Position numbers and translations under genes: made by a program. A stretch of 64,000 bases of DNA from JAGVSZ01 sp019137045 (lineage in GTDB: Bacteria; Pseudomonadota; Gammaproteobacteria; Burkholderiales; SG8-39): positions 1 through 64,000 of the forward strand of contig JAXMFT010000010.1 of assembly GCA_046347635.1 (NCBI GenBank), read 5' to 3'. Shown piece by piece: positions 48,125-56,773 of this stretch. Within the stretch, counting starts at the first letter, position 1, and the number at the start of each line of letters is the position of its first letter. The notes beneath the pieces were generated by a model. It saw only the letters and a list, made by a program, of their open reading frames with translations, was not told the DNA's origin and searched no databases.

Positions 48125-48151
48125 AATTGGGGCACTGCCGCGGAATTCAAG
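48125..48151 (-). promoter_or_regulatory. Sigma-32 (heat-shock) promoter match before grpE
   Basis: On the minus strand CTTGAA (48151-48146) and CCCCAATT (48132-48125) are 13 bp apart, 32 bp upstream of the grpE ATG. The match to the RpoH consensus is good. No CIRCE repeat (HrcA site) is visible here, although hrcA lies in the window. Confidence 0.75.
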
Positions 48152-48189
48152 GGTCATGCGAGAATCCCGTCCGATCAAGGACCTGCACG

Positions 48190-48891
48190 ATGAACCCGGG
48201 CACCATAGACCTGCGCTCCGAGGCCCCTGGTCGGGTCCAGACCGCGGCGTTCTACGCGGTGCGCGAGCTGCAGCCGGGGGAGAGCGTCGCGCTGCTCACG
48301 GCAGCTTCCCCCGAGCTGATGATGGCGAGCCTCGGGCTCCAGCTGCGCGACGCGATCGCCTGGGAGATCGCGCGTGAGGCGTCCGGCTGGCGCACCGTGG
48401 TCCGGTGCCGCAGCGACACCGCGCCGAGCGGCGTGATCGACCTCCTCGTGCGCGACCACCGCCGGCTGGACGAGCTGCTCGCGGTCGCGCTGCGGCGGGT
48501 GAACGCGCAGGACCTCGCCGGGGCGCGGCCGCTGGTCGCGGCGTTCGCCGCCGGCCTCGCCGCGCACCTGCGGGTCGAGAACGAGCTGCTCGCGCCGCGC
48601 CTGCCCGCGGGCGCCGCCGCGGGCGAGGAGGATCCCGCGGCCGTCATGCTGCGCGAGCACGACGAGCTCGTCGTCCAGCTTCGCGCGGTCGAAGACGCGC
48701 TCGCCGAGGCTGCGCCCGAGGCGTGGGAGGTCGAGCCCTTCGTCGCGATTCTCGCCGGCACGCTCGCCAAGCACGAGCACCGCGAGGAGTCGAACCTGTT
48801 CCCGCGCTGGCAGGCCGCGCTCGACGCGCTCCCGGAGGAGGACGCCGGCGCCCTGTTCGGGAACGCGCGCCGGGCCCTGTCCGGCGCCTAG
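48190..48891 (+). CDS. DUF2249-hemerythrin HHE domain protein
   Basis: This 233-residue protein has an N-terminal DUF2249-like domain (about 1-75; DLRSEAPGRVQTAAFYAVRELQPGESVALL). A hemerythrin-like four-helix bundle (about 85-215) carries spaced His/Glu ligands: LLVRDHRRLDELLAVAL, AAHLRVENELLAPRL, LREHDELVVQLRAVEDAL and LAKHEHREESNLFPRW. Such proteins bind a di-iron centre and are linked to oxygen or nitric-oxide sensing or iron-sulfur repair. The physiological role here is not shown. The start is ATG at 48190. It is divergent from grpE. Confidence 0.85.
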   Translation: MNPGTIDLRSEAPGRVQTAAFYAVRELQPGESVALLTAASPELMMASLGLQLRDAIAWEIAREASGWRTVVRCRSDTAPSGVIDLLVRDHRRLDELLAVALRRVNAQDLAGARPLVAAFAAGLAAHLRVENELLAPRLPAGAAAGEEDPAAVMLREHDELVVQLRAVEDALAEAAPEAWEVEPFVAILAGTLAKHEHREESNLFPRWQAALDALPEEDAGALFGNARRALSGA

Positions 48892-49241
48892 GTGCGCGGC
48901 CGCTCCTCGAACAGGAGCGCGTTCGCCGCCCAGGTGATGAGCGAGTAGAGGATCGCCCCGAAGAACCCGGCCCAGAACCCGTCCACGCGGAACCCGTCGA
49001 AGAACGACCCGACGAACCAGAAGAGCAGCGCGTTGATGACGAGGATGAAGAGCCCGAGCGTCAGGATCGTCACCGGCAGCGTCAGCACGATCAGGACCGG
49101 CCGGATCACCGCGTTCACCAGGCCGAGCAGAACCGCCGCCACGAGCGCGAAGTAGAAGCTCTTCAGCTCGATGCCGCCGATCACGTGCGGCAGCGCGAGC
49201 AGCGCGAGCGCGCTGACGATCCAGCGCAGGACGAGTTTCAT
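48888..49241 (-). CDS. YvlD-type membrane protein (phage holin family 4_2)
   Basis: This 117-residue protein has four hydrophobic segments (about 5-22, 28-47, 52-75, 88-108) with VNAVIRPVLIVLTLPVTILTLGLFILVINALLFW, the hallmark of the YvlD/DUF360 family that databases label phage holin family. These are ordinary chromosomal membrane proteins in most bacteria, with no phage genes here. The function is unknown. It overlaps the end of the hemerythrin gene by 4 bp in convergent orientation and lies 10 bp downstream of hemH. Confidence 0.88.
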   Translation of the reverse strand: MKLVLRWIVSALALLALPHVIGGIELKSFYFALVAAVLLGLVNAVIRPVLIVLTLPVTILTLGLFILVINALLFWFVGSFFDGFRVDGFWAGFFGAILYSLITWAANALLFEERPRT

Positions 49242-49251
49242 CGTGAACCTC

Positions 49252-50355
49252 CTAGCTTGCCGCGCCGAGCCGCCGCGCGCGCGCCGCCGAGTCGCGCGCG
49301 GCGGCCACCGCGGCGCCGCGGTCCCAGCCCTCCGCGGCCCATCCGCCGAGGTGGTCGCGGGCGATCGCGGCCAGCGCCTCGATCCAGCCCGGCCGGTCGT
49401 TCAGGCACGGGACCGCGTTGAACTCCTTGCCGCCCGCGCCGAGGAAGATCGATCTCGCCTCCAGGGCGATCTCCTCGAGCGTCTCGAGGCAGTCGGCGAC
49501 GAAGCCCGGACACACGACGTCCACGCGCCGCGTTCCCGCGCGTCCCAGCGCGGCGAGCGCCTCCGCGGTGTGGGGCTCGAGCCACCGCGCCCGGCCGAAG
49601 CGGGACTGGAACGCGATCTGCCACGCGCCGTCGGCGAGCTCGAGATCGGCGGCGAGCAGGCGCGCGGTCTTCTGGCACTCGCAGTGGTAGGGGTCGCCGC
49701 GGTCGAGCGTGCGCCGCGGCACGCCGTGGAAGCTCATGACGAGCTTGTCGGGGCGGCCGCGCGCGCGCCAGAAGTCGCGCAGCAGGTCGCCGAGCGCGCC
49801 GATGTAGGCCGGGTGGTCGTGGAAGTGCTTCACGGCGCGCAGCTCCGGCTGGTTGCGCGCGCGGCGCATCCAGGCGGCCACCGCGTCGAGCGCGGTGGCG
49901 GTCGTGCTGGCGGCATACTGCGGGTAGAGCGGGAGCACCAGCAGCCGCTCGACCTGGGCGGCGCGCATGCGCTCGAGCGCCGCGGCGATCGCCGGCTCCC
50001 CGTAGCGCATGGCGTGCGCGACGACGAGCGGCGTCCGCAGGCGCTCGCCGAGGAGGCCCTGCAGGAGCGCCGCCTGCCGCGCCGTGTAGAGCGCGAGCGG
50101 CGAGCCGTCCTTCGTCCAGATCGCCGCGTAGCGCCGCGCCGAGGCGCGCGGCCGCGCCGGCAGGATGAGCCCGTACAGGACGGGGAGCCACGCGAGGCGC
50201 GGGATCTCGACCACGCGCGGGTCCCCCAGGAACTCGCGCAGGTAGGTCCGCACCGCGCGCGCGGTCGGGGCGGCGGGCGTGCCGACGTTGACGAGCAGGA
50301 TGCCGGTGCGGGGGAGGGCGCCGTGCGCGTGTGGCGGCTCGTCCGCGAAGCCCAT
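49252..50355 (-). CDS. hemH: Ferrochelatase
   Basis: This 367-residue enzyme inserts ferrous iron into protoporphyrin IX, the last step of haem synthesis. Family blocks are GILLVNVGTPAAPTARAVRTYLREFLGDPRVVEIPR at the N-terminus, the active-site histidine in KLVMSFHGVPRRTL, WLEPHTAEALAALG and the acidic PGFVADCLETLEEI segment. It starts at ATG 50355, 22 bp after the hrcA stop on the same strand. The hrcA-hemH pairing is frequent in Betaproteobacteria. Confidence 0.97.
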   Translation of the reverse strand: MGFADEPPHAHGALPRTGILLVNVGTPAAPTARAVRTYLREFLGDPRVVEIPRLAWLPVLYGLILPARPRASARRYAAIWTKDGSPLALYTARQAALLQGLLGERLRTPLVVAHAMRYGEPAIAAALERMRAAQVERLLVLPLYPQYAASTTATALDAVAAWMRRARNQPELRAVKHFHDHPAYIGALGDLLRDFWRARGRPDKLVMSFHGVPRRTLDRGDPYHCECQKTARLLAADLELADGAWQIAFQSRFGRARWLEPHTAEALAALGRAGTRRVDVVCPGFVADCLETLEEIALEARSIFLGAGGKEFNAVPCLNDRPGWIEALAAIARDHLGGWAAEGWDRGAAVAAARDSAARARRLGAAS

Positions 50356-50377
50356 GCCGGCGTGGCGACCCGGGACG

Positions 50378-51397
50378 CTAGTGCTGCGAGAGCGCGCTCG
50401 ACAGCAGCTTCGCGGTGATGTCGACGATCGGAATCACCCGCTCGTAGGCCATGCGCGTCGGGCCGATCACGCCCACCGTCCCGACCACGACCCCGTCGAC
50501 CTCGTAGGGGGCGGTGACCACGCTGCACTCGTCGAGCGGCGCGATGCCGGACTCCCCGCCGATGAAGATCTGCACCCCCTGCGCGCGCGTCGAGACGTCG
50601 AGGAGCTGCATGAGCAGGGTGCGCGACTCGAACAGCTCGAACAGCTCGCGCAGCCGCTTCATGTTCGAGGCGAGGTCGGCCGAGTCGAGCAGGCGCCGCT
50701 CGCCCGAGATGACGTAGCTCTCGGTGCTCTCCGAGAGCGCCTCGTCGCTCGCCTGCAGCGCTGCGGTCATGAGCGCGGTCATGTCCTCGCGCAGCTGGCG
50801 CAGCTCGTCGTGCACGCGGTGGCGGATCTCGTCGAAGGTCAGGCCGGCGCAGTTCTGGTTGAGGAAGTTCCCCGCCATCGTCAGCTCGGCCGGCGAGTAG
50901 GCGCGGTCGGTGACCAGGATGCGGTTCTGCACGTCGCCGTCCGGCGCCACGATGATCAGCAGCACCCGCTTCTCCGACAGCGCCAGGAACTCGATGTGGC
51001 GGAAGGCGGGGCTGCGGCGGCGCGGCGCGGCGACCACGCCCGCGAAGCGCGTGAGGTCGGCGAGCGCCTGCGAGGCCTGGCTCAAGAGCCGCTGCGGGTG
51101 GTCGGGGTGCAGGTTGCCCTCGAGGCGATCGAGCGCGTCGCGGTCGAGCTGCTGGATGGTGAGCAGCGTGTCGACGAAGAAGCGGTAGCCGCGCGGGGTC
51201 GGGACTCGCCCGGCCGAGGTGTGCGGGCTGGCGATGAAGCCGAGCTCCTCGAGGTCGGCCATCACGTTGCGGACGGTGGCCGGGCTGAGGTCGAGCCCCG
51301 AGAACTTCGACAGCGCGCGCGAACCCACCGGCTCGCCCTCGGCGATGTAGCGCTCGATCAGGGTCTTGAGCAGCAGTTGCGCGCGCTGGTCCAGCAT
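50378..51397 (-). CDS. hrcA: Heat-inducible transcription repressor HrcA
   Basis: This 339-residue protein has a winged-helix DNA-binding N-terminus (LDQRAQLLLKTLIERYIAEGEPVGSRALSKFSGLDLSPATVRNVMADLEELGFIASPHTSAGRVPT) and a C-terminal dimerisation/GAF-like domain with VVGTVGVIGPTRMAYERVIPIVD. HrcA binds CIRCE repeats to repress groES and sometimes dnaK. The start is taken at ATG 51397 (MLDQRA); an ATG three codons upstream (51406) is equally possible. It is divergent from nadK. No CIRCE site is seen in the window, so its targets are probably elsewhere. Confidence 0.97.
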   Translation of the reverse strand: MLDQRAQLLLKTLIERYIAEGEPVGSRALSKFSGLDLSPATVRNVMADLEELGFIASPHTSAGRVPTPRGYRFFVDTLLTIQQLDRDALDRLEGNLHPDHPQRLLSQASQALADLTRFAGVVAAPRRRSPAFRHIEFLALSEKRVLLIIVAPDGDVQNRILVTDRAYSPAELTMAGNFLNQNCAGLTFDEIRHRVHDELRQLREDMTALMTAALQASDEALSESTESYVISGERRLLDSADLASNMKRLRELFELFESRTLLMQLLDVSTRAQGVQIFIGGESGIAPLDECSVVTAPYEVDGVVVGTVGVIGPTRMAYERVIPIVDITAKLLSSALSQH

Positions 51398-51484
51398 GCG
51401 GATCATTCTAACCAAACTCGGCGGGCCGCAGCCGGGCGCGTCCGTGCCGCGGTTGCGCCCCCGCAGTGGTGTAAATTTGGCGCC

Positions 51485-52360
51485 ATGCCCGCCGCCTTCA
51501 AGACCGTGGCGCTCGTCGGCCGCTACAAGAGCCGCGACGTCGCCGCGCCGCTGCGCGTCCTCGGGCGGTACCTGGTCGAGCGCGGCTGCACCGTCCTCAT
51601 CGACCAGGACACCGCGGCGGAGTCGGGGGTGGGCGATTTCCCGGTGGTCGATTTCACGGCGATCGCCGCGCAGGCCCACCTCGCCGTCGTCCTCGGCGGG
51701 GACGGCAGCATGCTGGCGGCGGCGCGCACGCTCGCGCCGGCGGGAATCCCGCTCGTGGGCGTGAACCAGGGGCGGCTCGGGTTCATGACCGACATCGCGC
51801 TCGGCGCCATGACCGAGGCGGTCGGGCGGATCGTCGCCGGGGAGTACGCGACCGAGTCGCGCACCATGCTCGCCGCCGGCGTGGTGCGCGGCGGGCAGAC
51901 GGTGCTCGCGCTGAACGCGCTGAACGACGTCGTCGCGAGCAAGGGCGCGAGCGGCCGCCTGATCGAGCTCACGGTGCGCATCGACGCGCAGTTCCTCTAC
52001 GACCTGCGCGCCGACGGCCTCATCGTGGCGACCCCGACCGGGTCGACCGCCTATGCGCTGTCGGCGGGCGGCCCGATCATCCAGCCGGGCGTGCCGGCGC
52101 TCGCGCTGGTGCCGATCTGCCCGCACACGCTGTCCAACCGCCCGATCGCGGTGGCCGAATCGGCGGCGCTCGAGATCACCGTGAAGCGCGGCGCCGACGC
52201 GCGCCTGCACCTCGACGGCCAGCCGCAGTTCGACCTCGCCGAGGGCGACCGCGTGGAGATCCGCCGCGCGCCGCACGCGGTGAGGCTCGTCCACCCGCCC
52301 GGCTACAGCTACTACGCGATGCTGCGCGAGAAGCTGCGCTGGAGCGAGAGCCTCTTCTAG
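51485..52360 (+). CDS. nadK: NAD kinase
   Basis: This 291-residue enzyme phosphorylates NAD to NADP. The GGDGSM motif is at 71-76 with catalytic D73. NQGRLGFMTDI, LNDVVASKG, and DGLIVATPTGSTAYALSAGGPII are all present, as is the C-terminal HLDGQPQFDL. The ATG at 51485 follows an 87-bp divergent region with hrcA. recN starts 12 bp after its stop. The hrcA/nadK/recN arrangement is conserved in Beta- and Gammaproteobacteria. Confidence 0.97.
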   Translation: MPAAFKTVALVGRYKSRDVAAPLRVLGRYLVERGCTVLIDQDTAAESGVGDFPVVDFTAIAAQAHLAVVLGGDGSMLAAARTLAPAGIPLVGVNQGRLGFMTDIALGAMTEAVGRIVAGEYATESRTMLAAGVVRGGQTVLALNALNDVVASKGASGRLIELTVRIDAQFLYDLRADGLIVATPTGSTAYALSAGGPIIQPGVPALALVPICPHTLSNRPIAVAESAALEITVKRGADARLHLDGQPQFDLAEGDRVEIRRAPHAVRLVHPPGYSYYAMLREKLRWSESLF

Positions 52361-52372
52361 CCGCGGCGCGCC

Positions 52373-54043
52373 GTGCTGATCCGCCTGTCGGTCCGCGACT
52401 TCGCGCTCGTCGACGCGCTCGAGCTCGAGTTCGAGCGCGGCTTCACCGCGCTCACCGGCGAGACCGGCGCGGGGAAGTCCATCCTGGTCGACGCGCTCGA
52501 GCTCGCGCTCGGCGCGCGCGCGGACGCGAGCGTCGTGCGGGCCGGCGCCGAGCGCGCGGAGGTGGCGGCGGAGTTCGCGGTCGAGCGCATGCCGGCGGTG
52601 CAGGCGTGGCTCGCCGAGCGCGCGCTCGAAGGCGACGAGAACAGGGTGCTCCTGCGCCGCGTCGTGGACCGCAACGCGCGCTCGCGCGCGTTCGTCAACG
52701 GCGCCGCGGCGACCGTCCAGCAGCTGGGCGAGCTCGGCGAGCTGCTCGTCGACATCCACGGCCAGCACGCGCACCAGTCGCTCGTGCGCGCCCCCGCCCA
52801 GCGCGAGCTGCTCGACGCGCACGCCGGCCTGGCGCCCGCGGTGCGCGAGGTCGGCGCCGCCTACCGCGACTGGCAGCGCCACGCGCGGCTGCGCGCAGAG
52901 CAGGAGACGCACGCGGCGGCGCGCGCCGCCGAGCGCGAGCAGCTCTCCTGGCAGGTCGACGAGCTCCGGCGGCTCGCGCCGCGGCCGGGCGAATGGGACG
53001 AGATCCAGGCCGAGCAGAGCCGGCTCGCGCACGCGGCGAGCCTCATCGACGGTGCGCGCGCGGCGCTGGACGCGGTCTCCGAGTCCGACGGCGCCGCGGC
53101 GGGCGCGGTCGCGGCCGCGGTGTCGCGGCTGCGGGCGCTCACCGGCTACGACGGCGCGCTGGCCGAGCCGGTCGCGCTCCTCGACGGTGCGGCCGCGCAG
53201 ATCGAGGAGGCGGCGCACGCGCTGCGACGCTACGCCGAGCGCGTGGAGCTCGATCCCGCGCGGCTCGCCGAGGCGGAGCGGCGCCTGGACGCGCTGCATT
53301 CGACCGCGCGCAAGTTCCGCATCGGCCCGGAGACGCTGCCGGCGCACGCCGAGCGCCTTGCCGCGCGGCTCGCGGAGCTCGACGCCGCGTCCGACCCGGA
53401 GGCGCTGCGCGAGCAGGAGGCCGCGGCGAAGGGTCGCTACGACGAGCTGGCGGCAGCGCTCACCGCGGCGCGCCGCCAGGCGGCCACGAAACTCGCGCGC
53501 CAGGTCGTGGCCGCCATGAAGGAGCTCGCGATGGCGGGCGGCAAGCTCGAGGTCGCGCTCCGCCCGGTCGCGGGCGGCAGCGCCCAGGGCAACGAGTCGG
53601 TCGAGCTCCTCGTGTCGACCAACCCCGGCGTCGAGCCGCGCGCCCTGGCGAAAGTCGCCTCCGGCGGCGAGCTCTCGCGCATCAGCCTCGCGATCCAGGT
53701 CATCACCGCGAAGGCCGCCGCGGTGCCCACGCTCGTGTTCGACGAGGTCGACGCCGGGATCGGGGGCGCGGTGGCCGAGGTCGTCGGGCGCAAGCTCCGG
53801 GTGCTCGGGGCCGAGCGCCAGGTGCTCTGCGTCACGCACCTCGCGCAGGTCGCGGCGCAGGCCGACCACCAGTGGTCGGTCGCCAAGCTGACGGTGAACG
53901 GCGCGACCCGCAGCCGCGTGACGGTGCTGGCGGCGGACGAGCGCGTGGAGGAGGTCGCCCGCATGCTCGGCGGGGTGAAGATCACCGACGCCTCGCGCAG
54001 CCACGCGCGCGAGATGCTGCGGTCGGCCGCGCGCGAGGCGTGA
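52373..54043 (+). CDS. recN: DNA repair protein RecN
   Basis: This 556-residue SMC-like ATPase acts early in double-strand-break repair. Walker A GETGAGKS is at 29-36 within GFTALTGETGAGKSILVDALELALG. Two long coiled-coil arms occupy about 150-400. The C-terminal ABC signature ASGGELSRISLAIQVI and Walker B TLVFDEVDAGIGG are intact. The start is GTG at 52373 (LIRLSVRDFALVD). No LexA-type site was recognised upstream; it is likely co-transcribed with nadK, 12 bp away. Confidence 0.97.
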   Translation: MLIRLSVRDFALVDALELEFERGFTALTGETGAGKSILVDALELALGARADASVVRAGAERAEVAAEFAVERMPAVQAWLAERALEGDENRVLLRRVVDRNARSRAFVNGAAATVQQLGELGELLVDIHGQHAHQSLVRAPAQRELLDAHAGLAPAVREVGAAYRDWQRHARLRAEQETHAAARAAEREQLSWQVDELRRLAPRPGEWDEIQAEQSRLAHAASLIDGARAALDAVSESDGAAAGAVAAAVSRLRALTGYDGALAEPVALLDGAAAQIEEAAHALRRYAERVELDPARLAEAERRLDALHSTARKFRIGPETLPAHAERLAARLAELDAASDPEALREQEAAAKGRYDELAAALTAARRQAATKLARQVVAAMKELAMAGGKLEVALRPVAGGSAQGNESVELLVSTNPGVEPRALAKVASGGELSRISLAIQVITAKAAAVPTLVFDEVDAGIGGAVAEVVGRKLRVLGAERQVLCVTHLAQVAAQADHQWSVAKLTVNGATRSRVTVLAADERVEEVARMLGGVKITDASRSHAREMLRSAAREA

Positions 54044-54074
54044 GCGGCGCCGCGCGCCGCGCGCGAGCGTCGGT

Positions 54075-54104
54075 TTGCCGCCCGGTCCCCCGGTCGGCTA
54101 GAAT
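54075..54104 (+). promoter_or_regulatory. Promoter of tRNA-Val
   Basis: TTGCCG (54075-54080) and TAGAAT (54099-54104) are separated by 18 bp, ending 12 bp before the tRNA. The -35 is identical to that of the tRNA-Pro promoter in this window. Confidence 0.65.
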
Positions 54105-54116
54105 CGCGGTCGCCGT

Positions 54117-54193
54117 AGGCGCGTAGCTCAGCTGGCTAGAGCACTACCTTGACATGGTAGGGGTCGTTGGTTCGAGTCCAATCGCGCCTACCA
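54117..54193 (+). tRNA. tRNA-Val (anticodon GAC)
   Basis: All 77 nt fold as a cloverleaf: a 7-bp acceptor (aggcgcg with cgcgcct), the D arm gctc...gagc, the anticodon stem ctacc/ggtag with loop TTGACAT (anticodon GAC), and the T arm gttgg-TTCGAGT-ccaat. The CCA end is encoded. It lies between recN and a cupin gene. Confidence 0.97.
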
Positions 54194-54250
54194 ACTTTCT
54201 CGCCCGTCACCGCGATCTGGACGACAGCCTAGCCGAGAGGAGAGCGAACG

Positions 54251-54724
54251 ATGGCCGCAGTCACGCCCGGCGCGGCGCACCACGCGAATCTGCCGCCGCT
54301 CGCCTCGCGCTTCGTCGACGCCGCCGGGATGCAGTGGCAGGAGACGGCGTATCCCGGGATCGAGACCAAGACGCTGCTCGTCGAGCCCGAGTCCGGGCTG
54401 ATGACGATGCTCCTGCGGATGGCGCCCGGGGCGAAGCTGCCCGACCACGAGCACGTGCGCATCGAGCAGACCTACGTCCTGGAAGGCAGCCTCGTCTGCG
54501 GCGAGGGCGAGTGCAGGGCGGGCGAGTTCGTGTGGCGACCGGCCGGCAGCCGCCACGACGCGTGGGGCGGACCCGCGGGCGGCGTGATGCTCGCGATGTT
54601 CCTCATCCCGAACAAGTTCTTCCACGCGGACGGCCGCGAGCTCGACTTCCTCGGCCGCGACTGGAGCGAGGTCTGGGGCGAGGCGCTGTTCTCCCCGCGC
54701 CGCGACGCGGGCGTCGCGGCCTGA
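54251..54724 (+). CDS. Cupin-domain protein (ChrR-like anti-ECFsigma cupin type)
   Basis: This 157-residue protein has a single cupin barrel (about 40-125). The first motif region is MAPGAKLPDHEHVRIEQTYVLEGSL, with histidines suited to metal binding. The second region is GEFVWRPAGSRHDAWGGPAGGVMLAMF. It resembles the cupin half of ChrR-type anti-sigma factors and stand-alone acetylacetone-cleaving-like cupins. No ECF sigma factor is adjacent, so a sensing role is not supported. The start ATG at 54251 is preceded by gagaggagag. It lies just before the thrS operon. Confidence 0.85.
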   Translation: MAAVTPGAAHHANLPPLASRFVDAAGMQWQETAYPGIETKTLLVEPESGLMTMLLRMAPGAKLPDHEHVRIEQTYVLEGSLVCGEGECRAGEFVWRPAGSRHDAWGGPAGGVMLAMFLIPNKFFHADGRELDFLGRDWSEVWGEALFSPRRDAGVAA

Positions 54725-54832
54725 CCCCCATGCGAACGACGACCGGCAGCGCCTGATCCGGCCCGGCAGACCGCGCGATGGCAAAGGTGCGGTTCGCCCG
54801 CGCCTTTTTTGCTCCCGCAATCCCATCCGTAG

Positions 54833-56746
54833 ATGATCAACATCCGACTCCCCGACGGCGCAGTGAAGGCCTTTCCCGGCCCGGTGAGCGTCGCCGAGGT
54901 CGCGCAGTCGATCGGTCCCGGGCTCGCGAAGGCCGCGCTCGCCGGACGCGTGGACGGAAAGCTCGTCGACACGTCGTTCAAGGTCGAGCGCGACGCCGAC
55001 CTCGCGATCGTCACCGCGAAGGACAAGGACGGGCTGGACATCCTGCGCCACTCGACCGCGCACCTCCTCGCCTACGCGGTCAAGGAGCTCTTTCCCGACG
55101 CGCAGGTCACGATCGGCCCGGTGATCGAGAACGGCTTCTACTACGACTTCGCGTACCGGCGCCCGTTCACGCCCGAGGACCTCGCCGCGATCGAGAAGAA
55201 GATGGTCGCGCTCGCGCAGCGCGACCTCCCGGTCACGCGCGAGGTCTGGGAGCGGGACAAGGCGGTGGCGTTCTTCCAGTCGATCGGCGAGCACTACAAG
55301 GCGGAGATCATCGCGTCGATCCCCGCGGGCGAGCCGATCGGGCTCTATCGCGAGGGCGACTTCGTCGACCTGTGCCGCGGGCCGCACGTGCCGTCGACCG
55401 GCAAGCTGCGGGTCTTCAAGCTGATGAAGGTGGCCGGCGCGTACTGGCGCGGCGACTCGAAGAACGAGATGCTCCAGCGCATCTACGGGACGGCCTGGGC
55501 GAGCAAGGAGGAGCAGGACGCCTATCTCCACATGCTCGAGGAGGCGGAGAAGCGCGACCACCGCCGGCTCGGCACGCAGCTCGACCTCTTCCACACCCAG
55601 GACGAGGCGCCGGGGATGGTGTTCTGGCACCCGAAGGGCTGGGCGGTGTGGCAGCAGGTCGAGCAGTACATGCGCAAGGTGTACCGCGACAACGGCTACC
55701 AGGAGGTGCGCGCCCCGCAGATCATCGACCGCAGCCTGTGGGAGAAGTCCGGGCACTGGGAGAACTACAAGGAGAACATGTTCACCACGGCGTCCGAGAA
55801 CCGCGACTACGCGGTGAAGCCGATGAACTGCCCGGGGCACGTGCAGATCTACAAGGCGCGACTGCACAGCTACCGCGACCTGCCGCTGCGCTACGGCGAG
55901 TTCGGCGCCTGCCACCGCAACGAGCCCTCGGGCAGCCTGCACGGCATCATGCGCGTGCGCGCGTTCACGCAGGACGACGGGCACGTCTTCTGCACCGAGG
56001 ACCAGATCCTGGACGAGTGCGTGGCGTTCACCGCGCTGCTGCAGAAGGTCTATCGCGACTTCGGCTTCGCCGACGTGATCTACCGGGTCTCCACGCGTCC
56101 GCCGAAGCGCGTCGGCGCCGACGAGCTGTGGGACAAGGGCGAGGCGGCGCTCGTCGAGTCGCTCAGGCGCTCGGGCTGTGAGTTCGCGATCTCGCCGGGC
56201 GAGGGCGCGTTCTACGGTCCCAAGATCGAGTACTCGCTGAAGGATGCGCTCGGCCGCGTCTGGCAGTGCGGGACGATGCAGGTGGACTTCAACATGCCCG
56301 GGCGGCTGGGCGCCGAGTTCGTGGCCGAGGACAACACCCGCAAGGTCCCGGTGATGCTGCACCGGGCGATCGTCGGATCGATGGAGCGCTTCATCGGCAT
56401 CCTGATCGAGCACTATGCCGGCGCGTTCCCGGCCTGGCTGGCGCCGGTCCAGGCCGTGATTCTGAACATCTCCGAGCATCAGGCCGCGTACGCCGCGCAG
56501 GTCGCGGCGCGCCTCAGGGCGGCCGGTTTCCGGGTCGAGGCCGATTTGCGGAACGAGAAAATTGCTTATAAAATCCGCGAACATAGCTTGCAGAAGCTGC
56601 CCTACCAGCTGGTCGTCGGCGAAAAGGAAAGGGCGGCAAACAAGGTGGCCGTGCGCACCCGCGGCGGCGTGGATCTCGGCGCGCTGGACGTCGAGGCCTT
56701 CGTCGAACGCCTCCGGAACGAGGCGGTCCCGGGCGGCGCGGCCTGA
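54833..56746 (+). CDS. thrS: Threonyl-tRNA synthetase
   Basis: This 637-residue class II enzyme has an N-terminal TGS domain (about 1-61), an editing domain with the HSTAHLLAYAVKELFPDAQVTIGPVIENGFYYDF block, and a catalytic core. Its zinc ligands and substrate contacts appear in KPMNCPGHVQIYK and GEFGACHRNEPSGSLHGIMRVRAFTQDDGHVFC, and again in VMLHRAIVGSMERFIGILIEH. An anticodon-binding C-terminus is present. It is first gene of thrS-infC-rpmI-rplT-pheST-ihfA. The codons for residues 575-590 include an AT-rich promoter-like stretch for infC. Confidence 0.98.
   Translation: MINIRLPDGAVKAFPGPVSVAEVAQSIGPGLAKAALAGRVDGKLVDTSFKVERDADLAIVTAKDKDGLDILRHSTAHLLAYAVKELFPDAQVTIGPVIENGFYYDFAYRRPFTPEDLAAIEKKMVALAQRDLPVTREVWERDKAVAFFQSIGEHYKAEIIASIPAGEPIGLYREGDFVDLCRGPHVPSTGKLRVFKLMKVAGAYWRGDSKNEMLQRIYGTAWASKEEQDAYLHMLEEAEKRDHRRLGTQLDLFHTQDEAPGMVFWHPKGWAVWQQVEQYMRKVYRDNGYQEVRAPQIIDRSLWEKSGHWENYKENMFTTASENRDYAVKPMNCPGHVQIYKARLHSYRDLPLRYGEFGACHRNEPSGSLHGIMRVRAFTQDDGHVFCTEDQILDECVAFTALLQKVYRDFGFADVIYRVSTRPPKRVGADELWDKGEAALVESLRRSGCEFAISPGEGAFYGPKIEYSLKDALGRVWQCGTMQVDFNMPGRLGAEFVAEDNTRKVPVMLHRAIVGSMERFIGILIEHYAGAFPAWLAPVQAVILNISEHQAAYAAQVAARLRAAGFRVEADLRNEKIAYKIREHSLQKLPYQLVVGEKERAANKVAVRTRGGVDLGALDVEAFVERLRNEAVPGGAA
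56546..56574 (+). promoter_or_regulatory. Possible internal infC promoter within thrS
   Basis: TTGCGG (56546-56551) and TAAAAT (56569-56574), 17 bp apart, sit in a locally AT-rich stretch of thrS coding sequence about 200 bp before infC. An internal infC promoter inside thrS is known in E. coli. The AT richness here is partly dictated by conserved Lys/Ile/Tyr codons, so this is tentative. Confidence 0.4.
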
Positions 56747-56773
56747 TTTTTTCAACGCGAAGGGGAAGCGAAC

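Noticed and set aside
48093..48189. CIRCE operator upstream of grpE
   Set aside because: No TTAGCACTC-N9-GAGTGCTAA-like repeat could be found; the region instead fits a sigma-32 promoter.
48888..49241. Prophage remnant because of the 'phage holin' label
   Set aside because: The protein is the YvlD-type membrane family, common on chromosomes, and no other phage gene lies nearby.
50378..54004. HrcA as part of a 1,208-residue protein
   Set aside because: The frame is open upstream by chance through the antisense of nadK and recN; HrcA begins at 51397 and nothing upstream resembles a protein domain.
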